Assembly: GCA_001600355.1 (NCBI GenBank)
Contig: BCJU01000003.1
Location: forward strand, 872,519-936,518
Origin: Meira nashicola
Lineage: Eukaryota > Basidiomycota > Exobasidiomycetes > Exobasidiales > Brachybasidiaceae
Direction of reading: 5' to 3'
DNA: 64,000 bases
Shown: positions 8,065-18,916 of the stretch, piece after piece
How positions within the stretch are numbered: position 1 is the first letter of the stretch
Layout of the letters: the number at the start of each line of letters is the position of its first letter
The notes under the pieces: generated by a model
The model's input: the letters and a program-made list of their open reading frames with translations, nothing else
Database searches by the model: none
Told to the model about the DNA's origin: nothing
Program-made: the position numbers and the translations under genes

Positions 8065-8487
8065 TCATTTGATTAATTCGCGTAACTTTTCTTCTGACTC
8101 CAAATCAGCTTGTAATAAGCGTTTTTCTTCTTTTCCCTGAGATTATTGATTGATTGATAGGTTGGGTTAGTATGATAGCTCTCATTATCTCTTTCCCTTT
8201 CTCTTACTCACATCTACCAATTGAATCAAAGTTGGAATTTCGCTTACTTTATAAGGTTCTGATCTCCATTTATTTGATGGATCTTTCCATGTTGTTCGAT
8301 CGCCAACTTTAACGACGTTCAATGTTGGACTGTTGTTATTATCAAACACTTTTCTAATAGTCGGATCAACATCTCTACAATCAGGACACCAAGGTGGATC
8401 ACCTGAAGCAAAGAATAAGATCAAATGTGTTCCTTTTTCTTCTCTTAACTTTAATGCTGTTTCATCATCAACAATTGACCAAGTCAT
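8065..8487 (-). CDS. Thioredoxin-like protein, TXNDC17 family
   Basis: Two exons: 8212-8487 and 8065-8136, with a 75-bp intron at 8137-8211 (GTGAGT donor, CTAAC branch, CTCAG acceptor), giving 115 residues. The Trp-Cys-Pro-Asp-Cys active site lies near residue 34, and the Ile-Pro-Thr-Leu cis-proline motif near 85. The TXNDC17/TRP14 family reduces small disulfides in the cytosol. Without splicing, the protein would end in a basic tail six codons after the donor and lack the last helix, so the spliced form is preferred: its second exon ends in a Glu/Lys-rich helix, as in the family. Start chosen at the ATG directly before TWSIVDD; the open frame upstream has a His-tract typical of leader sequence. 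Confidence 0.85.
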
Positions 8488-9277
8488 CCTTTTTGTGGTG
8501 CTGTTGTTGTGTTGTGTTGAAGGGTGATGATGATGATGTTTGATGTGTGTAAAGGTCGTGTGAAGTTGTACCACAAGTAAATAAAGCACGCCATAAACCT
8601 TCTTTTTTTGCGGATTTAATGCAGCTCAGGTCTTTTGTCTTTGAGGTCCGTGCTAAATGCAAGAACACTATTTCCGACTTTTGTTGCATAATGATTTTAT
8701 GTGGCTGGCTTTCTTACAGCCACGCTAAAACACAGAAAACAAGATGTCAGAATTCAATTAAAACCATAATTTGCTCATGCGTGAACGTGCGCTGGGCTTT
8801 AAATTCAAGGTTCATTCTCATCCAAGCAATATGCGTACATACATACGGTGAGCATACATACATTTGCTCTGTTCCCCTATCTTCATACACTCTGTAATTC
8901 CTCTATAGTTCTTCCATACTCTCCTTCTTCTTCATTTTGAGCTGGAAGTTGTACTGGGGTAAAGAGTAAAAGCAATTCTCAGCCGATTTGCCGTTAATTA
9001 AGTTCTTGATTGCATTTACACACACATACATACGGTGAACAAGATACAACAAAAGAAGAATTATTAATTGATGTGGAGAGAAACAAGTCAATCGGATTTT
9101 TAATATCGTATGACTTGAATAGATTGATTTTCTTTCTCTTTCCGTTTTTTTTGGAGAGGACTTTGACTTCAACTTCATAGCCACATCAATCAAAATCATC
9201 AAAGGTCAGATGTCTCGATCGATTAAAACATAGGTTGGAAAGTGTGTTCTTGTTGGTCATCATATGCTCTCTCAAAG
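8488..9277. other. Divergent promoter region, thioredoxin and GH5 genes
   Basis: No gene is supported in this 790-bp stretch. A perfect 15-bp direct repeat, ACATACATACGGTGA, occurs at 8837-8851 and 9024-9038. A GATGATGATGATG tract lies at 8526-8538, in the thioredoxin leader. The small open frames are not conserved-looking. Confidence 0.5.
8837..9038. repeat. 15-bp direct repeat pair
   Basis: ACATACATACGGTGA at 8837-8851 and 9024-9038, identical, in the divergent promoter between the thioredoxin-like and GH5 genes. Confidence 0.8.
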
Positions 9278-11545
9278 ATGAGGTTACCAATTTGGCTTTT
9301 CATTTTGGCAGCCGCTTCAACAGTGTCGAACAGCCGTCAATGGCCAGCGCAGAGTAGACAGTCATCTTCATTATCAAATGTGGCAAACGACATAGACATC
9401 AACAAAATAGTGGAAGCAAGTACATCATCTTCAGCCTCCCTTTCTGCTCATTTCACACAAACACCTTTTACGTCAACCTCACATTCTATTGAAAAAAGCG
9501 TTCGTGATCTACCTTCAATCAAATTAGCAGCAGACAATTTGACGAATAATTGGACACCTCCTTTAAGTACAAGAGGAAGGTATATAGTAGATGCAAACGG
9601 ACAAAGATTTAAATTAATCGGTGGAAATTGGCATGGTGCTTCAGGTACATATTTAGGAAGGGGTGATATAAATGATCCTGATAATCATCATGCAGGTGAA
9701 GTTGCATTTCAAACACCACTCTGTTTAGATCGTGTTCCTATCGATCAAATCGTACAATCATTCATTGATTTAGGAATAACAACAATTCGATTACCTTTTT
9801 CCAACGAAATGATTCATTCAACTTCTCCGCCACCAGATGATGCTTTACGCGCAAATCCACAATTTAAAGGAATGACACCTTTGGAAATTTATGATGCATG
9901 CATTCAAGCTTTAACAAATAGAGGTTTAGCAGTAATTTTGAACAATCATACAGTTAAAAGTCTTTGGTGTTGTGGCGTTGATGTGAATGCACGTTGGAAT
10001 GGCGCTCAAACGGATGGTCAATGGCAAGATGATTGGGTTTTTATGGCAAAACGATATCAAAATAATAGTAGAGTGGTAGGAGCAGAATTGTACAATGAAG
10101 TTCGTCGTGATTTCTTAGCAGATCCAACTTGGGGTTCAGGAACATTTACTGATTGGTGGAATGCTTCTCAAACGGCAGGAACGAGAATATTGAGAGAAGC
10201 AGATTCACAAATGTTAATCATTGTTGAAGGTATTAACTTTGTCGGAATTCCAACCAAATACACTCAACATTACAGACCAGAATTACAACCTGTAGGACAA
10301 CTTTCTCACTCTTTGCCCGTTTTGGACAAATTAGTTTATTCTTCTCACTTTTATTCCTATACCGGACCAAATGCAACAGGTGGAGGACCTGATCTTGGAA
10401 CGGATGATCCACTTTATAGAGATCTTTCATCTAGCCTTCTAGATTCTACTTTACGTACTCTAGCATTTTATGTTTCCAATGAAACGCAAAAGCATTATTC
10501 CGCTCCAGTTTGGATTTCGGAATTTGGAAGTGCAGGTAGAACGGATTTTTTGAATAAAGATCGATGGTGGTGGACGAATTTTACGGATTTATTGGTAAAA
10601 TATGATGCTGATTTTGCAGTTTGGCCTTTACTTGGTTGGATGGAAGATGGTCATGGAGATGGATGGGCAATGCATATGTTTGATGCGAATGCACAAAGAT
10701 TATCAATCTTAGATCCAGGTGATTGGCGTTTAAATGATTTTACGAAAATTATTAATGGAAGTGATGGAACAGTATTTTCTGGATTAGTTGATGAAAAACC
10801 CGCATCTTATGTACAATTATTTACAGCTCAAGGAAACGTTCAACAAAGTAATAGACTTCACAAAGAAGATGCAACACTTTCACAACCTGGACTTGTACGA
10901 GCTTCATGTCCAGATGGATTACGACTAAACGGTCTCAGTCACGAAGAAAGTCCTTCAGGTTTATGTACAGATGCACAATTTGGAAGGGATTTATGGGATT
11001 CAAATCTTGGATCATATACCGTTATTACAACAGAAATACCTTCTGCACGTTCACCTGATTGGGCACCAAAATTGACCAAATTTCAATGTTCAACAGGAAA
11101 ACATCTTATCGGATATTCTTTTACAGAAGGAAAGATGGAATCAATCATTTGTGCACAAAATTCAAAAGATCCTTCGACGATCATCAATGGTGCAAGTAAT
11201 GCTAGCAGTACAACAACAGCAACGACAAAGATTGGATTGAGAACGATTTATTTTGGTAAACAAACAGATGTTGCTGACGATCGTGGTCAATGGTTCGGCT
11301 TGAATGCAACTGCAGCAACATGCGCTGATGACGAAATTTTAATAGGAACTGCATTCACTACACATGGTGATAATGGAAGACCACAAGCGATTTTATGTCA
11401 AAATTTTAAAGGTATTAATGCAGTTCTAGGTACTCGAGGTACAAATTCTGCTAATCCAACACTTCAACGATCACCACCAACATCCGTTGCATTCTTTATG
11501 ATCTTTGTAGGATTGCTTTCTGTCACTTTAGCTATACTTTCTTGA
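9278..11545 (+). CDS. Secreted glycoside hydrolase family 5 (glucanase-like), GPI/membrane tail
   Basis: 755 residues from the ATG at 9278, which begins a signal peptide (MRLPIWLFILAAASTVSNS). A Ser-rich linker to about residue 95 precedes a GH5 TIM barrel of roughly 100-500. The acid/base glutamate lies in Glu-Leu-Tyr-Asn-Glu-Val-Arg near 272 and the nucleophile in Trp-Ile-Ser-Glu-Phe-Gly near 414. The Arg-Leu-Pro-Phe and Asn-Asn-His-Thr strands are also present. The 500-720 region is Cys-containing and I do not recognise it. The last 20 residues are hydrophobic after a Ser/Asn/Pro-rich stretch, as in a GPI-anchor signal. It probably acts on cell-wall or extracellular beta-glucan; the exact substrate cannot be told from sequence. 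Single exon; convergent with the GT2 gene. Confidence 0.8.
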   Translation: MRLPIWLFILAAASTVSNSRQWPAQSRQSSSLSNVANDIDINKIVEASTSSSASLSAHFTQTPFTSTSHSIEKSVRDLPSIKLAADNLTNNWTPPLSTRGRYIVDANGQRFKLIGGNWHGASGTYLGRGDINDPDNHHAGEVAFQTPLCLDRVPIDQIVQSFIDLGITTIRLPFSNEMIHSTSPPPDDALRANPQFKGMTPLEIYDACIQALTNRGLAVILNNHTVKSLWCCGVDVNARWNGAQTDGQWQDDWVFMAKRYQNNSRVVGAELYNEVRRDFLADPTWGSGTFTDWWNASQTAGTRILREADSQMLIIVEGINFVGIPTKYTQHYRPELQPVGQLSHSLPVLDKLVYSSHFYSYTGPNATGGGPDLGTDDPLYRDLSSSLLDSTLRTLAFYVSNETQKHYSAPVWISEFGSAGRTDFLNKDRWWWTNFTDLLVKYDADFAVWPLLGWMEDGHGDGWAMHMFDANAQRLSILDPGDWRLNDFTKIINGSDGTVFSGLVDEKPASYVQLFTAQGNVQQSNRLHKEDATLSQPGLVRASCPDGLRLNGLSHEESPSGLCTDAQFGRDLWDSNLGSYTVITTEIPSARSPDWAPKLTKFQCSTGKHLIGYSFTEGKMESIICAQNSKDPSTIINGASNASSTTTATTKIGLRTIYFGKQTDVADDRGQWFGLNATAATCADDEILIGTAFTTHGDNGRPQAILCQNFKGINAVLGTRGTNSANPTLQRSPPTSVAFFMIFVGLLSVTLAILS

Positions 11546-11755
11546 TTAATGGAAATTTTATTTGATTTTTCAGATCATTGATAAACACATGCATTCGTTA
11601 AAAATATCAGAAAAAAGAAAAGTTCATGAAAATAGGCAGAAAAAGGGGAGGAAGGCTAGAGTGTATATGAAGGAGTGCTTATAGAAAGAGAGCATTAAAG
11701 TCTATTATGTTCTCCAACTATAGCTCATCTCTTGTTGTTTATAATATTGATTAAA

Positions 11756-14140
11756 TCATCGGATTGGTTTTTCATCCGTCATCAATCTTGTTAATTCGAC
11801 AGATTGACCTCTAATACGATCTAAACTTGCTCTTGAACCATGAATTGTTGGTACGATTACGATTGATTTACTTTTTGCACTAACGGTATATGTTAACTTA
11901 TTTGTGAAAACATGATTCATTTGTGCCCAAAGTAAAGGTGCAAGTCCGTACATTATTGCTGCTGGAACTGCACAAAAGTCAAGTAAAGCAGCTGGCCATG
12001 CACGTGCAAAATTTTGATAAGGTCTTGTACCTAAATAACGTGAAGGTACTTTTCGTTGATGTTGTGAAGGAGGAGGACCATAAGGTGAAAGACGTTGATC
12101 GTATTGATGATGATTATTCCTTTGAGCGAAAGACCATTCACGATAAAGTTGATCAGAATTTGACCATCTACGTGTTGCTGCAGCATGATAACAATCATGG
12201 AAGATACACATTAAAACAGTTGCTGCAATACCCATTCCACCGAACAAATGAGCTGCTTTTGTTGCGCACATTAAAATTGTTGGCATCATCCAACTTGGTT
12301 GTAATCCTGGTGGTGTATCTGCAGGTAAATCAACTCCTGCAGCAAAAGGTGATTCAAAGATTGATAACATACAATCTGAAACAGTGCATTTACGATTGAA
12401 TGGATCAGTGAAAGCGACATGTCCGTTTCTGTAAATAACACTTGGATAAATTGCTAAAAAGAAGCCGTATAAAGTTACTTGAGCGATCATTAAATGAGCT
12501 TCGTAAAGACGAGTCATTAAAACGATCAAAGGGAAAATTCGTAATTTTTCAGTTTCACTTTGTTCGTCATATGCATCTTGAACTTGTGATTCAATTTCTT
12601 CGCCATCCGTACTACTTAAAAGTGTTGCATGTGCTCTTGTTGTATCATCAATTCCTTTTATATTTAATGTTGGTAATTGTTTTGATTGAGAGTATTGCAT
12701 ATTACCATCAAATTGAGTAACTTTACGATTTTGAATTTGTAAATTGATATGAGTTATATCACTATCATCTGTAGCATCAGTTGTTGCAGTCACACTTGGA
12801 GAAGGTGTACGACTTGAAGATGCAATATCTGTAACACTTAAACTTTCCGAATCAATATATGTTCGATCATCATCTTCTTCTGAACTCGTCGTATGAACGG
12901 CCATATAACCATCACGTGGAGCAGAACGTCCAAAACGACCCATAATCATTCTATGCCAGCAATAACCGAAATCTAAACTACCCCACATATGACGAACTGC
13001 TTGAGTCCAACGAGCGTTCATATCATTGACATAATTTGAAACTGCATTTGATCCACCTTTACCTACAACGTTCATTTGAGAAGCAGGAGAATAAATTGTG
13101 ACTGCATGAACGTTTCCTTTTGTTTCAAACATTGCTTTACAATAATAATGTAAATCTTCTCCAATAGCTTCTGGTCCTGCATCCCAGAAATCACAAAATC
13201 TTGCTAATTCCATACTTGTTCCATATGCACTCGTTGGAATTTTAACTGAACTTGAAGGATAAATACCTCCAATTCCTGCACAAGACCAAAAGATATCGGT
13301 AACACGTGTAAAAACTGGAACTTCACGGCCATTACGATCGAATAAAGTTGGTGGAACGAACATCATCCTTCTACGTACGGTTGGAGTTGCTAAGCTGAAA
13401 TGAACTGCAGAAGCTAAAAAGAAATCTGAAGCAAAAGCTGTATCTGCATCCATTACAGTATAAATTCCACGTAAAGAAGAAATACCACGTCGATGTGCCA
13501 TATGACGAGCAGCCCAATTAACGTTTGATGATTTTCCAGCAGATTCACCAACAATGTTTCCAGGATGAATGGAATATGTTATATCGGCAAATCTACCTTT
13601 TGCACGATAGGCATCACTTAACATTTGTGCTTTAATTGCAGCTCCTTCTTCACGTTCTTCCATTGCTAAACAGACGTGATACATTGTTTTAGCTAAAGGA
13701 TGTGAAGCCAAGACATCCAATGTTTCACGTAAAGTTGCCATTTCTTCTTTATAAGCCGGTAAAAGGATAACATGTTGAACTTGATCTAATGGTAAAATAT
13801 GTTGTGCACGATCACATGCTTCTAAAGATGCACGTTCTTGTTCAAAATATTCTGACCAATCACGTTGAGCATGAGCACGAACGCCAACCCAAGCACGATA
13901 GATACCATAAGCAGTTCTTGATTGACAAGCAAAGAATGTAATATGTGTGAAAACGACACAAAATGCCAAAGTATGAGGAGCAACGAAAGGTCCCATTGCA
14001 CTTAAAATAAGCATTCCAAGATGTGCAACAAAAGGCAATCTTTGTAATAAGAAAGCTACCGTATCAGATGCAACGCTATTCAATACTACTCTCTTCATCC
14101 CTGAAGATGTCCGAGACAATTCTTGATATGATGCCACCAT
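11756..14140 (-). CDS. Polytopic membrane glycosyltransferase, family 2-like
   Basis: 794 residues, single exon. Hydrophobic helices lie at about 25-75. A GT2-type domain follows: Leu-Leu-Pro-Ala-Tyr-Lys-Glu near 127-132, the Asp-Ala-Asp metal site at 231-233, a Gly-Glu-Asp motif at 327-329 that could supply the base, and an Arg-Trp-Thr-Gln motif near 377, the place of the processive Gln-x-x-Arg-Trp motif. A disordered Ser/Thr/Asp-rich loop runs from about 415 to 525, then four or so membrane helices and a soluble tail. It may build or export a cell-surface polysaccharide or glycolipid. The layout resembles other GT2 membrane synthases, but it is not a clear chitin, hyaluronan or beta-glucan synthase. 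Confidence 0.7.
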   Translation of the reverse strand: MVASYQELSRTSSGMKRVVLNSVASDTVAFLLQRLPFVAHLGMLILSAMGPFVAPHTLAFCVVFTHITFFACQSRTAYGIYRAWVGVRAHAQRDWSEYFEQERASLEACDRAQHILPLDQVQHVILLPAYKEEMATLRETLDVLASHPLAKTMYHVCLAMEEREEGAAIKAQMLSDAYRAKGRFADITYSIHPGNIVGESAGKSSNVNWAARHMAHRRGISSLRGIYTVMDADTAFASDFFLASAVHFSLATPTVRRRMMFVPPTLFDRNGREVPVFTRVTDIFWSCAGIGGIYPSSSVKIPTSAYGTSMELARFCDFWDAGPEAIGEDLHYYCKAMFETKGNVHAVTIYSPASQMNVVGKGGSNAVSNYVNDMNARWTQAVRHMWGSLDFGYCWHRMIMGRFGRSAPRDGYMAVHTTSSEEDDDRTYIDSESLSVTDIASSSRTPSPSVTATTDATDDSDITHINLQIQNRKVTQFDGNMQYSQSKQLPTLNIKGIDDTTRAHATLLSSTDGEEIESQVQDAYDEQSETEKLRIFPLIVLMTRLYEAHLMIAQVTLYGFFLAIYPSVIYRNGHVAFTDPFNRKCTVSDCMLSIFESPFAAGVDLPADTPPGLQPSWMMPTILMCATKAAHLFGGMGIAATVLMCIFHDCYHAAATRRWSNSDQLYREWSFAQRNNHHQYDQRLSPYGPPPSQHQRKVPSRYLGTRPYQNFARAWPAALLDFCAVPAAIMYGLAPLLWAQMNHVFTNKLTYTVSAKSKSIVIVPTIHGSRASLDRIRGQSVELTRLMTDEKPIR

Positions 14141-16584
14141 TGTTCGTCGTTCAACTTTTTACACCCTATACTTGACGAGACTTGTGAGGTGGTGACTTTT
14201 GTAATAGTCGCGTGGATGATGGTAAAAGTGATGAATGCCGTGATAGAGATGCGAAATTGCCCGAAAAGCGTTTCCCCAAAAAAGAAAAAGAATGCTGAAC
14301 AAGAAAAGGATGCAAAAAGACTGACATTATCAAAAAGAACAAAAAGAAACTAATTGACAGCTCTCTCGTGCAGCTGCAAAATCAAATTTCCCCGCTCACA
14401 TATGTATGTATGCGTACAGCATAGACATATTCGGATAACCCTTCATCCTCTTTGATCAGCAACGATTGCAGTTGGACCTATACGCTAAACACAGAGAGAG
14501 CATCTTGAAAGAATTTTTCTATAGAAAACGAAGAATGACTGTCTTGGCGTTACAAAATAGGATTTGAAACCGAACTTCTTGCATCAGAGCACAGTCACCA
14601 TTCTTTCAACGTCATGCTTGTCCTCATTTGCAACTCCGGGTGGACTGACGCCATCGGTCTCCGATATACAAATGTAATTATTCAATATTCTTTGAACATA
14701 TGTGTGCTATGCATGTCTTGGGAAGAAAGTCTCTTGAACATTCGCCGAATGAAAAGATTGCTTAGCTCTTTTTTGCCTTTAGAAGCAGACGTGCGCTCAT
14801 CCCTGACTAAGTAGTTGCAACCGTGCCCTTGTTGTACACGCATATGTATGTACCTACACAGAAAATTAAGGTAAACAGCTCTTTTGCAGATAAGGAAAGA
14901 CGGATCCATGTGCTTTCATTTTGACTCGTTCGCGGTTCATAGAACTGTAAAAGTTCCCATGCGAGGGTTGCACGTAAACCGAAGGCAATTGTTTGAATTT
15001 ATGCTTTGTATACATATGTAACCCACAAAGCCACGTAGAAACCAGGTTGAACTTTTTCCCTACCTGTCAAGATTGCCCGATTATGCTATTTGTAGAGCAA
15101 GCACATGGATCCAAATGCAATGCAGGTCTTTGCTTTTTGTATTTTGAATACGGTGCATACGCCTCTTTTGCAGCCACGATGTCGTTATTCTCTCACACAA
15201 AAACGTGCCCCCAAAACGCTAACGGATATATATAGCTTTTTTTTAAACTTTTACCCTTCTCCTCATTCCGATCGTACGTTGGCTTGCCTTAAAGTTGCAC
15301 TGGCTTACGCAACACTTACTATTGAATCGTCCAAAGTCTTGTTGATTCAAGATAAATACTCCATTCTTCAAGTCTGTACTCTCGCATAAAGCATATCAGC
15401 CTGTCTGAATGAAAAATGTACTTTTGAGTCTCTTGTCAAACAAAAGCAATGGACTTTTTCCGGCCTTTGGGTTCCAAACAGAACTGACTGTCAAAAAAAA
15501 AATATGCGCTTCGTGCATATTGACAAAGATGCATTTTCTTTTTTCTGTCAAATGGTTCCATACAATGTGCAGTGCCGAATTGTCAGCTTACCCAAAATGC
15601 AACCATGTGCAAATAATGAGCTAAAAATATAGATCTAAGTTTAACTTTATAGCACTATGGCACAATTTCAAAAATATCCTATCCTTTAGCGCGCTGTCAA
15701 TTCGTCTGTCAACGTGTTCAAATTCGAAAGCGCACGTTGTCCTGTAGTCGGCACTTCAATTTGAGTATGTAGGTATACAATGCCTGCTTCATTGTTCTGC
15801 CACCGGAAGTCCTACTTTGAATTCTTTGGTAAAATCGCAATTTATTCATATTCCGATCGAAGCCTGTCAACTTTGAGTTCTACATTCCATTTCTTGCTCT
15901 GTCTTAAATCCGGAAAACTCCTCATACTGTTAATCACGTTTTTGTTGCATGAATGTACATACATTCTATCGTAATCACGTGGCTTTCATGTTCATCGGTC
16001 AGGATGTTGGACTCGTGTGTGAGTGAGTCGTAAACATTGGTTTGTCAAGCCATGCTGATGACTGACTAAATGCTGTCCATGTATGATAAGTGTTCTATGA
16101 CACGCGCCAATAAGACATTTTCACAATATAGGCGCATATACCCTCAGTCTTCTTTCATCAAGAAGAAAGATTAAGTTCATCGATAGACTGAGTGCAATGA
16201 TGGTGGTAAAGAAGGATTTTTGAGTCAAATCGAAGATGTACATACTATCCATTTTTGTCACATTGACCGGTAGGGTCTAAAAGTTATGTATGCTACCTTA
16301 TTTGCTCGCACGAGCTGACCCTCAATAGCACTTCCAACATTGACGGGGGCATTCATTCCGCTTCAAGAAAACGGATGTGCAGAGCCGAAAAATAAGAAAA
16401 GGTACCGAAGTAAGCCAAACGATCAAAAAAGATGCATGAAGGTTACAATACCAAGACGCTAAAATGATCTCAAAAGAAAAGAAAAGCTGCTTTAGTGTGT
16501 GGGTGCACGTACTTAGTGCAAAACATGTTCGTGTGACGCTGTAAAAATAATAGCCGCGGGCTACATATCCTCGGACATTCAACA
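14141..16584. other. 2.4-kb gene-free stretch with clustered TGTCAA motifs
   Basis: The longest gap in the window, upstream of the glycosyltransferase and downstream of the SET gene. Open frames are short, unconserved-looking and often start with non-ATG codons. The hexamer TGTCAA or its complement occurs at 14354, 15065, 15434, 15489, 15520, 15546, 15695, 15707, 15865 and 16043. TATGTATG/CATACATA microsatellite-like tracts also occur (for example around 14402 and 15950). A long promoter or a non-coding transcript would both fit. Confidence 0.5.
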
Positions 16585-17438
16585 CTAATCTTCTTTTCTT
16601 GCTGCCCACCATCCTTTGCCATAACTGACACATAATTCGGTCCCTGCACTTATCGGATGTGCTCCTGAATACATGGCTAATCCACGAATATTGTTTGGAG
16701 GTTTGAGTGTTGATTTGACGCAAAGAAGATCTTTAGGAAATGCAGCTAACCATTCTTGAAAGAATAAATTTGGTCTTTGTAAGATTCCTCGATAATCGTT
16801 AACAACTGTGTTTGTAAAAAGGATCATGGTGTAGAAGGTTAGTCAGACTTTTTCGATTAGAATCCTTCAACTTTTTACCCACACCTTGCTTCCGTGCCCA
16901 TGAGCGTTGCATCTATGCCTAACTTAGTCCCATCATCTGCTTCAATAGCTGCATCATATCTACTTTCAGCATCTTCATCTTCTTCCTCATCACCTGCTAA
17001 GTGAACTAAGCCATAATAAGGTACTACCAAAGTTCTAGGTGGAATCGTCTTCTTAGCAAACAAGCCACATTGTCCTACAGCAGGATGTGTTGTGAGTGTA
17101 GATCCGAATGCAGGTATGAATGCAGTAGAAGATGTAATTCTACGCACTTCTGTCCATTGTCTTGCTCGAATTTGAGATGGATGAGCTTCATGTGAAAGTC
17201 GAGGAGCAACACAAAATGTTAAATGATGTATTTCGTGCAATTTTCTTGAAGGTTGACTATGCCATCCTAAATAAACTATGCCTTCTGGCCAATGAGGTGG
17301 AGGAAAAAGATTTTCAACAGATTGTACTAGTACATCATGATTGTGATCGCGATCATTTTGCTTCTCATCTTTTCTGCTAGCATTAATAACATGCTCTTCT
17401 ATCCCCTTGACTCTTTTAATCTTATCTTTCTTGACCAT
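16585..17438 (-). CDS. SET-domain protein (putative lysine methyltransferase)
   Basis: Two exons, 16883-17438 and 16585-16805, separated by a 77-bp intron (16806-16882) with a GTGGGT donor, CTAAC branch and CACAG acceptor; 258 residues. The splice joins the core motif Glu-Ala-Arg-Phe-Val-Asn-Asp-Tyr-Arg-Gly, which lies on both sides and strongly supports the model. The SET fold covers about 115-255: Val-Gly-Gln-Cys-Gly-Leu-Phe-Ala early, Pro-Asn-Leu-Phe-Phe after the junction, then Gly-Thr-Glu-Leu-Cys-Val-Ser-Tyr-Gly at the end. There is no pre-SET or post-SET cysteine cluster. The target (histone or other protein) is unknown. The first ATG in frame is at 17438. Confidence 0.8.
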
Positions 17439-17861
17439 TGACTGCCGCCATCTACAACGATGGTCCAAAAATAATAATCCCGGCTTGCTCAAAATCAAGA
17501 CGCCGTGTTCCCTGATTTAAGAACAAGCACGCAATTTTCTTATCATGTTGGGGGTTGAAATGCAAACCTAAAAAGATTCGGCTCTATGCGGTCTTTATTT
17601 TTGTGATTTCGTGCGTAAAATGAGTGGGTAGATAAGACTCGACAAACAGACGCGTCAAAAATAATTTTTTTTTGCTTGGCAAGTACTATTGTCCCCCACT
17701 CTAAAATTTTATTTAACTGTACCTGTTGTCTTCTTTCACAGTTGACTAATGTAGACAAATAGTCTAAGATTTGAACCCACTTTTTTCCAAACTCCTCCTC
17801 TTTCCTTTCTGACTTCATCCCCTACCTACATCATCAAACTCAACTCTTTGTACAACAAAAC
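17439..17861. promoter_or_regulatory. Divergent promoter, SET and DUF1275 genes
   Basis: A 423-bp stretch with no gene. The part next to the DUF1275 start is pyrimidine-rich and then CA-rich (about 17785-17861), typical of fungal transcript leaders. Confidence 0.4.
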
Positions 17862-18860
17862 ATGGCAACATCTGCTTTGGATGGACCTGTTCAAAATGCG
17901 GAAGCAATCACTCCATCTTCATCTGACGCACACGATGACGGAAAGTCAAACACTCAAGTTGAGAACGTTGTAACGGAAAAAGTTGGATTATTAGAAAAGA
18001 TTAAAATTCGTGCAACTGATACAATCTCTCATGAAGATTCAACGATTCCTTTAGCATGGCAAGCATTATTAACAGGTTTAGTTGACGCATTGATTTATAG
18101 TAGAAGTCAAATTTGGACTGGATTTCAAACTGGAAATATGGTTCAATTTTCACAAAATATTGCTCAATATATGTTACCAAACGCAGAAAGATTTCCACTT
18201 TTAACACTTGAACGTTCATTAAGTGTAAGTTCATTCATCTTTGGAAGCTTTTTAGGTGGTAAACTTGGAAATCATTTTGGTCATTCAAAACGTGGTTGGG
18301 TTGCTTTTTCGGCTTTTTTACAAAGTTGTTTATTGTTTGGAGCTTCAGCAATTTTATTAGCAAGACCAGAAGATGATATTCCTTCTTTTCATTATTGGCC
18401 ACCGATTATAGTAATGACTTCTCTTTCTATGGGAATGCAATCTGTTTCTGCGCAAAAGTTATCTTCTCCTGCTTTTGCTACAACCGTTGCTTTTACTGCA
18501 ACTTTAACACAAATAGCTTCAGATCCTTTCTTATTCCATCTATCTCTAGCGCCAATCGAACAGGCTCGTGCTTCTTGGAAAGAACGAAAGAATCGTCAAA
18601 GATCCGATTCGATCGAAGGACAAAGAGAAGAAAATGAAAAGCCTAAACCGGTTAAACCAAAGACACTTGGAAGAGATAGAAGAATGTTTGGTATCTTTAT
18701 GCTTTGTGCAGGTGCTGGAATTGCTGAATGCTTCTTGTATTCTCGTGCTGGTTTACGTGGAGGAATGACAATCGCTGCTAGTTTCAAGATGGTTCAAGCT
18801 ATTTTGTGGTTTATTGCACCTGATGGTCAACCTGCTAAAACAAACGAACAAAAGAAATAA
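17862..18860 (+). CDS. DUF1275 (YoaK-like) membrane protein
   Basis: 332 residues, single exon. A hydrophilic N-terminus of about 60 residues precedes several membrane helices from about residue 62. Family hallmarks are the first helix ending in Gln-Thr-Gly-Asn-Met-Val, the Phe-Gly-Ser-Phe-Leu-Gly-Gly segment, and Ser-Met-Gly-Met-Gln-Ser...Ala-Thr-Thr-Val in the fourth helix region. A basic loop (about 225-265) splits the last helices. The family is of unknown function, widespread in fungi and bacteria. The stop lies 56 bp from the 3' end of the SelO gene on the other strand. Confidence 0.85.
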   Translation: MATSALDGPVQNAEAITPSSSDAHDDGKSNTQVENVVTEKVGLLEKIKIRATDTISHEDSTIPLAWQALLTGLVDALIYSRSQIWTGFQTGNMVQFSQNIAQYMLPNAERFPLLTLERSLSVSSFIFGSFLGGKLGNHFGHSKRGWVAFSAFLQSCLLFGASAILLARPEDDIPSFHYWPPIIVMTSLSMGMQSVSAQKLSSPAFATTVAFTATLTQIASDPFLFHLSLAPIEQARASWKERKNRQRSDSIEGQREENEKPKPVKPKTLGRDRRMFGIFMLCAGAGIAECFLYSRAGLRGGMTIAASFKMVQAILWFIAPDGQPAKTNEQKK

Positions 18861-18916
18861 AGATAATTCAATGCATTGTACTATAATTATCATTTTACTA
18901 GAATATAGAGTTTTTA

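Noticed and set aside
14614..15974. Several open frames of 64-94 codons in the 2.4-kb gap
   Set aside because: Unrelated compositions, overlapping frames and no motifs, signal peptides or splice partners.
17439..17498. 20-codon extension of the SET protein through a TTG
   Set aside because: TTG is not a normal start in fungi; the first in-frame ATG is at 17438.
17769..17779. ATTTGAACCCA, resembling a tRNA T-arm (B box) on the minus strand
   Set aside because: No A box, anticodon arm or acceptor stem could be placed around it.
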